NCBI GenBank assembly: GCA_016703225.1
Contig: JADJCM010000001.1
Span: 1,054,001-1,118,000 of the forward strand
Direction of reading: 5' to 3'
DNA from: Lysobacterales bacterium
Lineage (GTDB): Bacteria; Pseudomonadota; Gammaproteobacteria; Xanthomonadales; Ahniellaceae
Length of the DNA: 64,000 nucleotides
Part shown: in pieces, positions 8,250 through 15,654 of the stretch
Layout of the letters: every line of letters begins with the position of its first letter
Numbering within the stretch: position 1 is the first letter of the stretch
Notes under the pieces: model-generated
What the model was told of the DNA's origin: nothing
The model's database searches: none
The model's input: only the letters and a program-made list of their open reading frames with translations
Translations under genes and position numbers: made by a program

Positions 8250-9302
8250 TCATCTCATGGCGGCATCCTCGCGGTAGCTGCCGCCGTTCTTCAGCAACGC
8301 GTACATGATTCTCAGGTTGCGATTGGCCAGGCGCACCGCAGCAGCCTTGCTGCCCAGCTTCTCCTTCCAGCGGCGAAGACGATGCGGATGTTTTCTTTCC
8401 TCGCACGCCGGATTCACTTGTCGCAACACAGCATGTGCACCGTTGATCAGTAGGCTGCGGACATAGCCATCTCCGCGCTTGGACATGCCCCTCAGCCGGA
8501 TTCGATTGCCACTGCTCGCCTGATCTGGCACCACGCCAAAATACGCCGCAAATTGTCGCGCATTGGCAAAGCGTTCTGGATTCAAGTCCTTGCACACCAA
8601 TGCGGTCGCAGTCATCGGCCCTACACCAGGAACCGTCATCAGGCGCCGCGTCAGTGGATCGGTTGTTGCCACGCTCTGCAACTCCGCGTCGAGCGCAGCC
8701 ATGCGTTCGCCCAAGCATTCCCACTCCGCCCACAGATCCGCAATCAGATCGCGCAGCCGAAAGGGAATGGGCAAGCTCGCATCCTCCAGCACCTGCCGCA
8801 GGCGAACGACCAGCGCCATCTCGCCGCGCGCGAAGACCAGCCCATGCTCGGTAAGCAACCCGCGAATCTGATTGCTGATCGCCGTACGCCGCGACACGTA
8901 CCCCGAACGCACCCGATGCAGAGCCTGCATCGTCAGCCGCTCCACCGACTTGACCGGAACTGCGTGGATCGATTTGTCGCGCCCCGCACGCAGGATCGCG
9001 AAAGTGTCCTTGCGGTCGTTCTTGGCGCCGCTGCGATGCTCCTCCACTCGCTGTGCGGGTAGTACGAAAACCTCGATGCCGTGTGACTGCAACTCACGCG
9101 CCCATGACTGCGCGCCAGGGCCGGTCTCCATAAGCACCACCAACGGCGGTTTCAGCGTCCTCAGGAACTCGACAAACGACTCGCGCGACTTGATCCGGTC
9201 CTCGAAAACAACAGTGCCTCGCTCGTCCTCGCCGGCCACTTGGAAAACGCTCTTCGCCAGATCGATCGCCAACGTCCGCACACGTGCCATACACTCGTTC
9301 AT
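8250..9302 (-). CDS. IS110-family (IS1111 group) transposase
   Basis: 350 residues, apparently intact. The N-terminal DEDD RuvC-like domain (LAIDLAKSVFQVAG, ETGPGAQSW, KNDRKD) is followed by a helical region. The C-terminal Tnp2 domain (MTVPGVGPMTATALVCKDLNPERFANARQFAAY, split here as two motifs GVGPMTA and ANARQFAAYFG) contains the conserved Ser of SSGNRIRLRGMSKRGDGYVR, in short SSGN and SKRGD. Family knowledge: this enzyme is a guide-RNA-directed recombinase that excises and inserts the element through a circular intermediate. The start at 9302 (MNECMARVRTLAID) is used; Met5 at 9290 is an alternative. The full length suggests the element may still be active. Confidence 0.93.
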   Translation of the reverse strand: MNECMARVRTLAIDLAKSVFQVAGEDERGTVVFEDRIKSRESFVEFLRTLKPPLVVLMETGPGAQSWARELQSHGIEVFVLPAQRVEEHRSGAKNDRKDTFAILRAGRDKSIHAVPVKSVERLTMQALHRVRSGYVSRRTAISNQIRGLLTEHGLVFARGEMALVVRLRQVLEDASLPIPFRLRDLIADLWAEWECLGERMAALDAELQSVATTDPLTRRLMTVPGVGPMTATALVCKDLNPERFANARQFAAYFGVVPDQASSGNRIRLRGMSKRGDGYVRSLLINGAHAVLRQVNPACEERKHPHRLRRWKEKLGSKAAAVRLANRNLRIMYALLKNGGSYREDAAMR

Positions 9303-9369
9303 GGGCTCGCCCTCTCACTTTGGTCGTGGTGCACGCAGTTCACCACTCCTGGCGCCTAGACGCCTCGGT

Positions 9370-9385
9370 GAGGGGGTGAGTCCAT
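9370..9385. repeat. IS1111 right inverted repeat
   Basis: GAGGGGGTGAGTCCAT, the exact complement of 8011-8026. It ends 39 bases before the start codon of the flavoenzyme gene at 9425. Confidence 0.9.
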
Positions 9386-9424
9386 TCGATTACAATCCGC
9401 CGATCATTGTTGGTCGGAGTGACC

Positions 9425-11500
9425 ATGCGCGATCCCCGTTACGACGTACTTTTCGAGCCTGTGCAGATTGGTCCGGTGCGCGCGCCGAACCGCTTCTACC
9501 AGGTGCCGCACTGCAACGGCATGGGCCACGTCTATCCGCAGACGCTGGCGCGCATGCGCGGGATCAAGGCCGAGGGCGGCTGGGGCGTGATCGCGACCGA
9601 GGAAGTCGAAATTTCGCCGCTATCGGAAATCGCCCCGCATCACGAGGGTCGCATCTGGGATGAACAGGACATCCCGGCGCTGCGGATGATGACCGACGCC
9701 GTGCACGAACACGGCGCGCTCGCCGCAATCGAACTGATGTTCAACGGCTACGCCACGCCGAACCGCTACAGCCGCGAAATCCCGATCGCGCCCTCGCACC
9801 TGCCAGTGCGCGGCTCCGACCCGATCCAGGCGCGCACCGCGACCAGGCGCGACCTCGCCGACGTGCGCCGCTGGCACCGCAGCGCAGCGCTGCGCGCGCG
9901 CGACGCCGGCTTCGACCTGGTCTACGTCTATGCCGGGCATGATCTGGGCATGCCGATGCATTTCCTCTCGCGCCGTACCAACCGACGCAGCGACGAATAC
10001 GGCGGCTCGCTCGAGAATCGCGTGCGCCTGCTGCGCGAGCTGATCGAGGACACCAAGGACGCGGTCGGCGATCGTTGCGGCGTGGTCGTGCGCCTGGCCG
10101 TCGACCAGTTGCTCGGTCCACAGGGCCTGACCAGCGAGAACGAGGGCCGCGATGTGATCGCGATGCTCGCGGAGCTGCCCGATCTCTGGGACGTGAACAT
10201 CGCCGACTGGAGCAATGACAGCCAGACCGCGCGTTTCTCCGAGGAAGGTTTCCAGGAGCGCTACATCCGCGCCGTAAAATCGCTGACGACGAAACCGGTG
10301 GTCGGCGTCGGCCGCTACACCTCGCCGGACGCGATGGTGCGTGTGATCAAGTCCGGCCTCATGGACCTGATCGGCGCCGCCCGCCCCTCGATCGCCGATC
10401 CCTTCCTGCCGCGCAAGATCGAGCAGGGCCGGCTCGACGACATCCGCGAGTGCATCGGTTGCAACATCTGCGTCACCGGCGATAACGACTGCGTGCCGAT
10501 CCGCTGCACGCAGAACCCGACCATGGGCGAGGAATGGCGCCGCGGCTGGCATCCCGAGCGCATCGCCGGCAAGCGCAGCGAGCGCAACGTGCTGGTGGTC
10601 GGCGCCGGTCCCTCCGGGCTCGAACTGACGCGCGCGCTCGGCCAGCGCGGCTACGAGGTGATGCTGTGCGATGGCGCCGAAGTCGCCGGCGGACGCCTGC
10701 GCTTCGAGGCCAAGCTGCCCGGGCTCGCGACCTGGCAGCGCGTCGTCGACCATCGCTGGCTGCAGATCGGCAAGATGCCGAACGTGCAGTTCCTGCGCGG
10801 CAGCGAAGTGTCGGCGGAGGACGCGCTGGCGTTCGGCGCATCGGCGATCTTCGTTGCCACCGGTTCGCACTGGCGCAGCGATGGCCTCGGCCGCACGCAC
10901 CGCTCGCCGCTGCTCGACGCCGTATCGGCGCAGGTGCTTTCGCCCGATGCCGCACTGCGCGGCGCATCGGCACGCGGCCCGTTGCTGGTCTACGACGATG
11001 ACCACTACGTGCTTGCTGGCGCGCTTGCCGAACGCTACGCCCGCGAAGGCATGGCGGTGCACTACGTGACGCCGGCGACCAAGGTCTCGGAATGGACCGA
11101 GCAGACCATGGAGCAGTCGCGCGTGCAGGCGCGGCTGATCGAACTCGGCGTGCGCATCCACACCTCGCGCGAGCTCGCCGCGGTGTGCGCCGAGGGCGAG
11201 GCGCTGCGTGTCGAACTCGCCTGCGTCTACAGCGGGCAGCGCGAGGCGCTGCAGGTCGCGCAACTGTTGCCGGTGACCATGCGCGATCCCGACGATGCGC
11301 TGTATCAGGCACTGCTTGCGCACGAAGCCGAGTGGATGGATGCCGGCGTGCGCGAAGTCCACTGTCTCGGCGACGCACTCGCGCCCGGCACCGTTGCCGC
11401 CGCCGTCTACGCCGGCCACAAGGCCGCGCGCGCCTTCGACGAAGCGCCGCTGGACGAAGACGCCGTGCCGTTCCGGCGCGAACGCGTCGACCTGGGATGA
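9425..11500 (+). CDS. Trimethylamine/dimethylamine dehydrogenase-family iron-sulfur flavoprotein
   Basis: 691 residues. An Old-Yellow-Enzyme TIM barrel (1-370) is followed by a 4Fe-4S site and NAD/FAD-like Rossmann domains (388-690, with VVGAGPSG at 391-398). Cys30 in FYQVPHCNG matches the 6-S-cysteinyl-FMN attachment Cys of trimethylamine dehydrogenase. Cys343, Cys346, Cys349 (CIGCNIC) and Cys361 match its cluster ligands, and CTQNPTMGEEWRRGWHPE is nearly the family sequence. Of the three aromatic bowl residues that bind trimethylammonium (Tyr60, Trp264, Trp355 in Methylophilus), only one Trp (W262) seems kept, so the substrate may be another N-methylated amine. Its product would include formaldehyde, fitting frmA and fghA downstream. 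ATG 9425 has GGAG at 9416-9419. Confidence 0.88.
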   Translation: MRDPRYDVLFEPVQIGPVRAPNRFYQVPHCNGMGHVYPQTLARMRGIKAEGGWGVIATEEVEISPLSEIAPHHEGRIWDEQDIPALRMMTDAVHEHGALAAIELMFNGYATPNRYSREIPIAPSHLPVRGSDPIQARTATRRDLADVRRWHRSAALRARDAGFDLVYVYAGHDLGMPMHFLSRRTNRRSDEYGGSLENRVRLLRELIEDTKDAVGDRCGVVVRLAVDQLLGPQGLTSENEGRDVIAMLAELPDLWDVNIADWSNDSQTARFSEEGFQERYIRAVKSLTTKPVVGVGRYTSPDAMVRVIKSGLMDLIGAARPSIADPFLPRKIEQGRLDDIRECIGCNICVTGDNDCVPIRCTQNPTMGEEWRRGWHPERIAGKRSERNVLVVGAGPSGLELTRALGQRGYEVMLCDGAEVAGGRLRFEAKLPGLATWQRVVDHRWLQIGKMPNVQFLRGSEVSAEDALAFGASAIFVATGSHWRSDGLGRTHRSPLLDAVSAQVLSPDAALRGASARGPLLVYDDDHYVLAGALAERYAREGMAVHYVTPATKVSEWTEQTMEQSRVQARLIELGVRIHTSRELAAVCAEGEALRVELACVYSGQREALQVAQLLPVTMRDPDDALYQALLAHEAEWMDAGVREVHCLGDALAPGTVAAAVYAGHKAARAFDEAPLDEDAVPFRRERVDLG

Positions 11501-11520
11501 TGCCCGGTGGTGATCGGGTG

Positions 11521-11548
11521 GCCCTGACCGGATTGCGCCGGTCAGGGC
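11521..11548 (-). ncRNA. Group II intron domain VI
   Basis: An 11-bp perfect stem (GCCCTGACCGG with its complement) closed by a 6-base loop lies just 3' of domain V. On the plus strand this stem also follows the flavoenzyme gene stop and could act as its terminator. Confidence 0.7.
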
Positions 11549-11555
11549 TCCCACA

Positions 11556-11587
11556 CCACCGGACATGCAGTTTTCTGCATCCGGCGG
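11556..11587 (-). ncRNA. Group II intron domain V (catalytic hairpin)
   Basis: A 32-nt hairpin of the form CCGCCGGATGCAG-AAAA-CTGCATGTCCGGTGG. It has a GNRA-like AAAA cap, a 2-base bulge and a CGC near the 5' base, which is the catalytic triad form used by class C introns. Confidence 0.85.
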
Positions 11588-11602
11588 TTGGAAGGTAGGG
11601 CA

Positions 11603-12979
11603 TTAGCCCAGATCGGTGGGGACGAAGTAGCGATATCTGCGCAGGATACGATTGGAGAGAGCGCTTTGCATCGCGAGTCCGCGAGCAATGCGCCAGGCGC
11701 CGCGACCGCTACGTGCGACTCCGGCCAACTCGGGATTGATCCCGAGCTTGCGCAGGTTGCGGTAGCGGCCCTCGGCACTGTGCCAGCGTTGCCAGAAGCA
11801 TTTGCGGATGTGACGCCGCGTCCATCCTTCCCAGCGTGTGATCGGCCGTCGGTCTTCGCTGAGCCCGTAGTAGCCCCACCAGCCGCGCACGTAGCGTTCC
11901 CAGCCATCGCGTTGTTCGACGCTGGTCACACTGCGGCGTGCGTCGAAATGCTCCCGCACGCGATCTTGATAGCGCGCAATGCTGGCGCCGGACACGGTGA
12001 GCAGGAGCGAGAGGGTGAGCGTGAAGCCGAGGAACTTGCGTTCCCAAACCCGTCCGACTCCGCTCTTGCCCGGATGCACGGTGAGCTTCAGGTGCTTGCT
12101 CAGCCATGCGCTTACGCCCGCCAGGACGCGTTCTCCGGCTTGCCGGCTGCCGACGTAGATGTTGCAGTCGTCGGCATAACGGCAAAAGCGCAAGCCACGT
12201 TTCGTCAGCTCGCGATCCAGCGCGTCCAGATACAGGTTCGACAGCAAGGGTGATAGCGGTCCACCTTGCGGCGTGCCCTGCTCGCTCCTCACCACCGTAC
12301 CCTGCGGCAGGATGTGTCCTGCACTCAACATGCGATTGATCAGCTTGAGCGCGCGCCGGTCTTGCACGTCACGCGTCAAACGCCGCATCAGCACATCGTG
12401 GTTCACCCGGTCAAAGAATGCCTCGATATCCATGTCCACCACCCAGTCGCGACCCTCTCGGGCATACGCTTGGGCTTGGCGCACGGCATCGTGGGCACTG
12501 CGTCCCGGACGGAACCCAAAGCTCGACGGGCTCATCTGCGGATCAAGGTGCGGGGTCAGCACTTGCACCAGCAACTGCTGGACAAATCGATCGACCACAT
12601 TCGGGATGTTCAGTCCGCGTGTCCCGCCATTGGGCTTCGCGATCTCCACGCGCCGCGCTGCTGCCGGAACATAGCCTCCCGTCAACAGCTTGCGCTTGAT
12701 CGCTTCTCCGTGTTTCAGCAAGTGTGCGCGCAGCGCCGTCACCGGCATCCCGTCAGGGCCAGCCGCACCGCGGTTTCCGATCACCGCTGCTTGCGCTGCT
12801 TCCCAACAATCCGCACCCACCGCCTGTTCCATCACCGTCTCAAGGGGCTTTGGCTCCATCGAATCCAACGGCTCGCCCACGCTCACGCTGCTTCCAACGC
12901 CTGCCGGGCTCCACCCATCAGCATCGGAACCGCCGATCCTTTCCATCGACTTCGCGCTCATCCGTGTTCGATCCTGCAT
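11603..12979 (-). CDS. Group II intron reverse transcriptase/maturase (class C, no endonuclease domain)
   Basis: 458 residues from ATG 12979, which has GGGGA upstream. Reverse-transcriptase blocks run from GAAGPDGMPV through RGLNIPNVVDRFVQQ, SFGFRPGRSAHDA, DMDIEAFFDRVNHD and EQGTPQGGPLSPLLSN to the active site RYADDCNIYV. The maturase (GIIM) domain follows (RWEGWTRRHIRKCFWQRWH, RNLRKLGI). The protein ends soon after this domain, so the HNH endonuclease is missing, as is normal for class C introns that insert at stem-loops. The frame is open further upstream to 13204, but that part overlaps intron RNA domains. It appears intact. Confidence 0.92.
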   Translation of the reverse strand: MQDRTRMSAKSMERIGGSDADGWSPAGVGSSVSVGEPLDSMEPKPLETVMEQAVGADCWEAAQAAVIGNRGAAGPDGMPVTALRAHLLKHGEAIKRKLLTGGYVPAAARRVEIAKPNGGTRGLNIPNVVDRFVQQLLVQVLTPHLDPQMSPSSFGFRPGRSAHDAVRQAQAYAREGRDWVVDMDIEAFFDRVNHDVLMRRLTRDVQDRRALKLINRMLSAGHILPQGTVVRSEQGTPQGGPLSPLLSNLYLDALDRELTKRGLRFCRYADDCNIYVGSRQAGERVLAGVSAWLSKHLKLTVHPGKSGVGRVWERKFLGFTLTLSLLLTVSGASIARYQDRVREHFDARRSVTSVEQRDGWERYVRGWWGYYGLSEDRRPITRWEGWTRRHIRKCFWQRWHSAEGRYRNLRKLGINPELAGVARSGRGAWRIARGLAMQSALSNRILRRYRYFVPTDLG

Positions 12980-13358
12980 CCGCGTTATCCCCTCTTCCTT
13001 CCTTTGGCCCTTCGCTCCACGGCCATTACCCCGCTTCCTCGCTACTACGGCCGCTGCTGACTTCTCCACGCCTCTCGGCGCGGAGATCTCCCCGGGTAAG
13101 AACACTGACTTTCCAATCGTGCCGCCGCGCTCTACCTGATACGTCTCGGATGGAATTTGGGCTTCGCTGTTCCCAGCCAGCTTGCCGCCCGTACCCGGCC
13201 TCAATGCGCGTTCGTGTTCCTGCGGTCGATCGTTTGCCTCCTGCTTCTTCCAGCACCTCCCTCGCGGTCGGCACCTTGCAGTTCGGCTTCGGTTGGCTCC
13301 ATCGCCTCCGGTTGATACCTCTCAATCAACAAGTCAGTGCCCATGCCGGGCACACTGG

Positions 13359-13377
13359 GTCCGGACTTTGTCCGGAC
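13359..13377. repeat. GTCCGGAC hairpin used as intron target
   Basis: Two copies of the palindrome GTCCGGAC flank a TTT loop. The intron 5' splice site lies 4 bases away at 13355/13356. The same GGGTCCGGAC motif occurs next to REP copies at 13437-13447 and 18828-18837. Confidence 0.75.
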
Positions 13378-13398
13378 GCTTTTCAATCGGTGTGTGAT

Positions 13399-13447
13399 CG
13401 TCGGATCCGCTCCGCTTGATCCGACCTACATTCGTGTGGGTCCGGAC
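13399..13447. repeat. REP element with GTGGGTCCGGAC tail
   Basis: The palindrome core GTCGGATC...GATCCGACCTACATTCG is followed by TGTGGGTCCGGAC. Read on the minus strand, ATGTAGGTCGG provides the stop codon of the RAYT gene. Confidence 0.85.
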
Positions 13448-13923
13448 TTCCGTGCCGTTTGATCGGGGTGCCAATCCGGGGGATAGGCGCCGCGTTGGAT
13501 CCACGCGGCGAGGGAGCTGTCGGGCCAGTCCGTCGCACGCTGTGCCCAGCCGTGTTTGACCGGGTTGTAGTGGATGTAATCCATGTGCCGCGCAAGATCG
13601 TTTTCGTCACGGATGATGTGATCCCGGAAGCGCTTCTGCCAGATCGGTCTCGGCAAATCAGGCTGGCAGCTCATGTGGTGCTTGAGCAGGCGCATGCGTC
13701 TTGAGTAGTCGCCATCGTCGGGCGGCATCGCCCAGATCATGTGGCAATGGTCGGGCATGACCACGTAGGCGTGCATGCGCACCGGATGGCGCGCGGTCAT
13801 GTGGGCGAATGAGCGCCGAAACGCGGTGCGCACCGCGGGGTGCAGGAGCACCGGCTCGCGCTGGTGCGTGACCACGGTGAGGAACAACAGGCTGTTGGGG
13901 ATGTGGAAGCGACGGTACTTCAT
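13426..13923 (-). CDS. REP-associated tyrosine transposase (RAYT, Y1/HUH family)
   Basis: 165 residues from ATG 13923 (MKYRRFHIPNSLLFLTVVTH). The HUH-like metal site is VVMPDHCHMIWAMP and the catalytic Tyr region YIHYNPVKHGW, both characteristic of transposase_17/RAYT proteins. FLTVVTHQREPVL is the usual first strand. RAYT proteins cut and mobilise REP palindromes, and at least four REP copies lie within 800 bases on both sides. The C-terminal KSGPTRM is encoded by REP sequence, and the stop TAG lies inside the REP head. The gene appears intact. Confidence 0.92.
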   Translation of the reverse strand: MKYRRFHIPNSLLFLTVVTHQREPVLLHPAVRTAFRRSFAHMTARHPVRMHAYVVMPDHCHMIWAMPPDDGDYSRRMRLLKHHMSCQPDLPRPIWQKRFRDHIIRDENDLARHMDYIHYNPVKHGWAQRATDWPDSSLAAWIQRGAYPPDWHPDQTARKSGPTRM

Positions 13924-14010
13924 GACCACGATGGTCAAACGCCGCCGGCGCCCGTGCCATCGACGCATTCGCAATCCGACCTGCGACTCCTCTCAAGCTA
14001 CCTCAAAGCC

Positions 14011-14057
14011 ATTCGAACGTAGGTCGGATCAACGAGCGCAGCGAGGGATCCGACAAC
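14011..14057. repeat. REP element (inverted orientation)
   Basis: ATTCGAACGTAGGTCGGATC followed, after a 17-base spacer with an internal GAGCGCAGCGAGG, by GATCCGAC. It is opposite in orientation to the copies at 13399, 14109 and 14164. A stray half (GATCCGACAACCGCG) follows at 14066-14080. Confidence 0.8.
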
Positions 14058-14108
14058 CGCGAGATGATCCGACAACCGCGGCATCGCCCGACACCATGCC
14101 GTAACCCA

Positions 14109-14147
14109 ACGTCGGATCCGCTGCGCTTGATCCGACCTACATTCGAC
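14109..14147. repeat. REP element
   Basis: GTCGGATCCGCTGCGCTTGA followed by TCCGACCTACATTCG. It is one base different from the copy at 13399 in the core. Confidence 0.85.
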
Positions 14148-14163
14148 GGTGCGACCCGCATGA

Positions 14164-14200
14164 ACGTCGGATTCGCTGCACTCGTTCCGACCTACATTCG
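14164..14200. repeat. REP element (diverged) ending the GIY-YIG gene
   Basis: ACGTCGGATTCGCTGCACTC followed by GTTCCGACCTACATTCG. Read on the minus strand, the head CGAATGTAGGTCGG supplies the last codons and TAG stop of the GIY-YIG gene. Confidence 0.82.
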
Positions 14201-14494
14201 ACCGTCGGACCGGCATTCTCCGGCGAGGAAGCCGAGCTTCTTCGAGCGCGGCAATTGGCGGATCGCGTGTTCGGCTTTGCTGGCGCTGCTGCGGTCGGGG
14301 AAGGCGCGGGTGCCGAGCAGGCGCAGCGGCGGATGGGCGCGCGTGTACTTGGCACCGCGGCCTGCCAGGTGTTGCGCGAAGCGGCGTTCGACGTCGTTGC
14401 TGATGCCGGCGTAGAAGCTGCCGTTACGGCATTCGATCAGGTACAGGCACCAGGGCTTCGCGATGGCGGGTGATGCATCGGCTTGACGGTTCAT
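14192..14494 (-). CDS. GIY-YIG endonuclease-domain protein (UPF0213/YhbQ-like)
   Basis: 100 residues. The domain begins CLYLIECRNGSFYAGISNDV, in which LYLIEC and FYAGIS correspond to the GIY and YIG strands. It is followed by the conserved Arg (ERRFAQHLAGRGAKYTRAHPP) and a Glu (KAEHAIRQLPRSKK). UPF0213 proteins are single-domain nucleases of unclear cellular role. The last residues (CRSDGRM) are encoded by REP sequence, so the native C-terminus was probably altered when the REP inserted. It is divergent from frmA, with 42 bases between the starts. Confidence 0.85.
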   Translation of the reverse strand: MNRQADASPAIAKPWCLYLIECRNGSFYAGISNDVERRFAQHLAGRGAKYTRAHPPLRLLGTRAFPDRSSASKAEHAIRQLPRSKKLGFLAGECRSDGRM

Positions 14495-14536
14495 GTCGCT
14501 ACTCTAGCGGCCTGTTCAATCCACCCGGGATGCCGC

Positions 14537-15646
14537 ATGAAGAGTCGAGCCGCTGTCGCGTTTGCTGCCGGTGCGCCGTTGCAGATCGTCGAGATCGATG
14601 TCGCGCCGCCGCGCAAGGGCGAGGTGCTGGTGCGGATCACGCACACCGGGGTCTGCCACACCGACGCGTTCACGCTCAGCGGCGATGATCCGGAAGGCCT
14701 GTTCCCGTGCGTGCTCGGGCATGAGGGCGCGGGCATCGTCGTCGAAGTCGGCGAGGGCGTGACCAGCGTCCAGCCCGGTGACCATGTCATTCCGCTGTAC
14801 ACCGCCGAATGCCGCGAGTGCCTGTTCTGCAAGTCCGGCAAGACCAATCTGTGCGTGGCCGTGCGCGCCACCCAGGGCAAGGGCGTGATGCCGGATGGCA
14901 GCACGCGTTTCTCGTACAACGGCCAGCCGCTCTACCACTACATGGGCTGCAGCACCTTCAGCGAATACACCGTGGTCGCCGAAGTCTCGCTCGCAAAGAT
15001 CCATCCGGACGCGCAGCACGAACAGGTCTGCCTGCTCGGCTGCGGCGTCACCACCGGCATCGGTGCCGTGCACAACACCGCCAAGGTGCAGCCCGGTGAT
15101 TCGGTCGCGGTGTTCGGCCTCGGCGGCATCGGCCTCGCGGTCGTGCAGGGTGCACGGCAGGCGCGCGCCGGGCGCATCATCGCGATCGACACCAATCCGT
15201 CCAAGTTCGAACTCGCCAGGCGCATGGGCGCCACCGACTGCGTCAATCCGAAGGAACACGACAAGCCGGTGCAGCAGGTCATCGTCGAGATGACCAGCTG
15301 GGGCGTCGACCACAGCTTCGAATGCATCGGCAATGTGCAGGTGATGCGCGCCGCGCTCGAATGTGCGCATCGCGGCTGGGGCCAGTCGGTGATCATCGGT
15401 GTCGCCGGCGCCGGCCAGGAAATCTCGACGCGCCCGTTCCAGCTGGTCACCGGGCGCAAGTGGATGGGTACCGCGTTCGGCGGCGTGAAGGGCCGCACGC
15501 AATTGCCGGGCATGGTCGAACAGGCGATGCGCGGCGAGATCGAACTCGCGCCCTTCGTCACCCACACCATGCCGCTGGCCGACATCAACCACGCCTTCGA
15601 ACTGATGCATGCGGGTCAGTCGATCCGCAGCGTCATCCACTACTGA
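14537..15646 (+). CDS. frmA: S-(hydroxymethyl)glutathione dehydrogenase / class III alcohol dehydrogenase
   Basis: 369 residues, the usual length. The catalytic zinc ligands are Cys40, His62 (GHEGAG) and the Cys of LLGCGVTTGIGAV; the structural zinc ligands are Cys92, Cys95, Cys98 and Cys106 (CRECLFCKSGKTNLC). The NAD site GLGGIG is near 193-198, and WGVDHSFECIGN and the SIRSVIHY end are typical. It oxidises S-hydroxymethylglutathione, formed from formaldehyde and glutathione, to S-formylglutathione. The frame is open upstream to 14483, but ATG 14537 (MKSRAAVAFAAGAPL) is the family start. The S15-type hydrolase gene starts 9 bases after its stop, followed by fghA: a formaldehyde disposal operon. 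Confidence 0.96.
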   Translation: MKSRAAVAFAAGAPLQIVEIDVAPPRKGEVLVRITHTGVCHTDAFTLSGDDPEGLFPCVLGHEGAGIVVEVGEGVTSVQPGDHVIPLYTAECRECLFCKSGKTNLCVAVRATQGKGVMPDGSTRFSYNGQPLYHYMGCSTFSEYTVVAEVSLAKIHPDAQHEQVCLLGCGVTTGIGAVHNTAKVQPGDSVAVFGLGGIGLAVVQGARQARAGRIIAIDTNPSKFELARRMGATDCVNPKEHDKPVQQVIVEMTSWGVDHSFECIGNVQVMRAALECAHRGWGQSVIIGVAGAGQEISTRPFQLVTGRKWMGTAFGGVKGRTQLPGMVEQAMRGEIELAPFVTHTMPLADINHAFELMHAGQSIRSVIHY

Positions 15647-15654
15647 GGTCGACG

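Larger units (their letters stand above)
8011..9385 (-). mobile_element. IS1111-group (IS110 family) insertion sequence
   Basis: About 1,375 bp bounded by 16-bp perfect inverted repeats, ATGGACTCACCCCCTC at 8011-8026 and its complement at 9370-9385. IS110-family elements of the IS1111 subgroup carry such repeats, often beginning TGGACTC; the IS110 subgroup does not. It holds one transposase gene on the minus strand and a 223-bp non-coding segment downstream of it (8027-8249), the place where IS1111 elements encode their guide RNA. No target duplication is evident, as expected for the family. The element sits between a hairpin (7978-8004) and the start of the flavoenzyme gene at 9425. Confidence 0.88.
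11513..13355 (-). mobile_element. Group II intron, bacterial class C
   Basis: About 1,843 nt on the minus strand. The 5' end reads GTGTGCCCGGCATGGGC, typical of class C introns. The 3' end is domain V (11556-11587), domain VI (11521-11548) and a terminal CCACCCGAT. Removing it joins GTCCGGACCCA to CACCACC. That recreates the repeat GTCCGGACCCACAC seen intact at 13434-13447 and near 18824-18837, which supports both boundaries. The 5' exon ends just past a GTCCGGAC hairpin (13359-13377), the stem-loop target expected of class C introns. The intron lies antisense to the flavoenzyme gene, starting 12 bases past its stop. Confidence 0.82.

Noticed and set aside
9398..9406. 9-base complement (CGCCGATCA) between the right IS flank and the candidate bridge RNA region (8080-8088)
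   Set aside because: It lies 13 bases outside the IS end, too far from the recombination point to be a guide match.
13355..14500. Integron attC array as the intron target
   Set aside because: No integrase or attC-like core sites; the hairpin is explained by REP-linked repeats.
15322..15654. N-terminal extension of the S15 hydrolase into frmA
   Set aside because: It overlaps frmA in another frame; ATG 15655 gives a good signal peptide.
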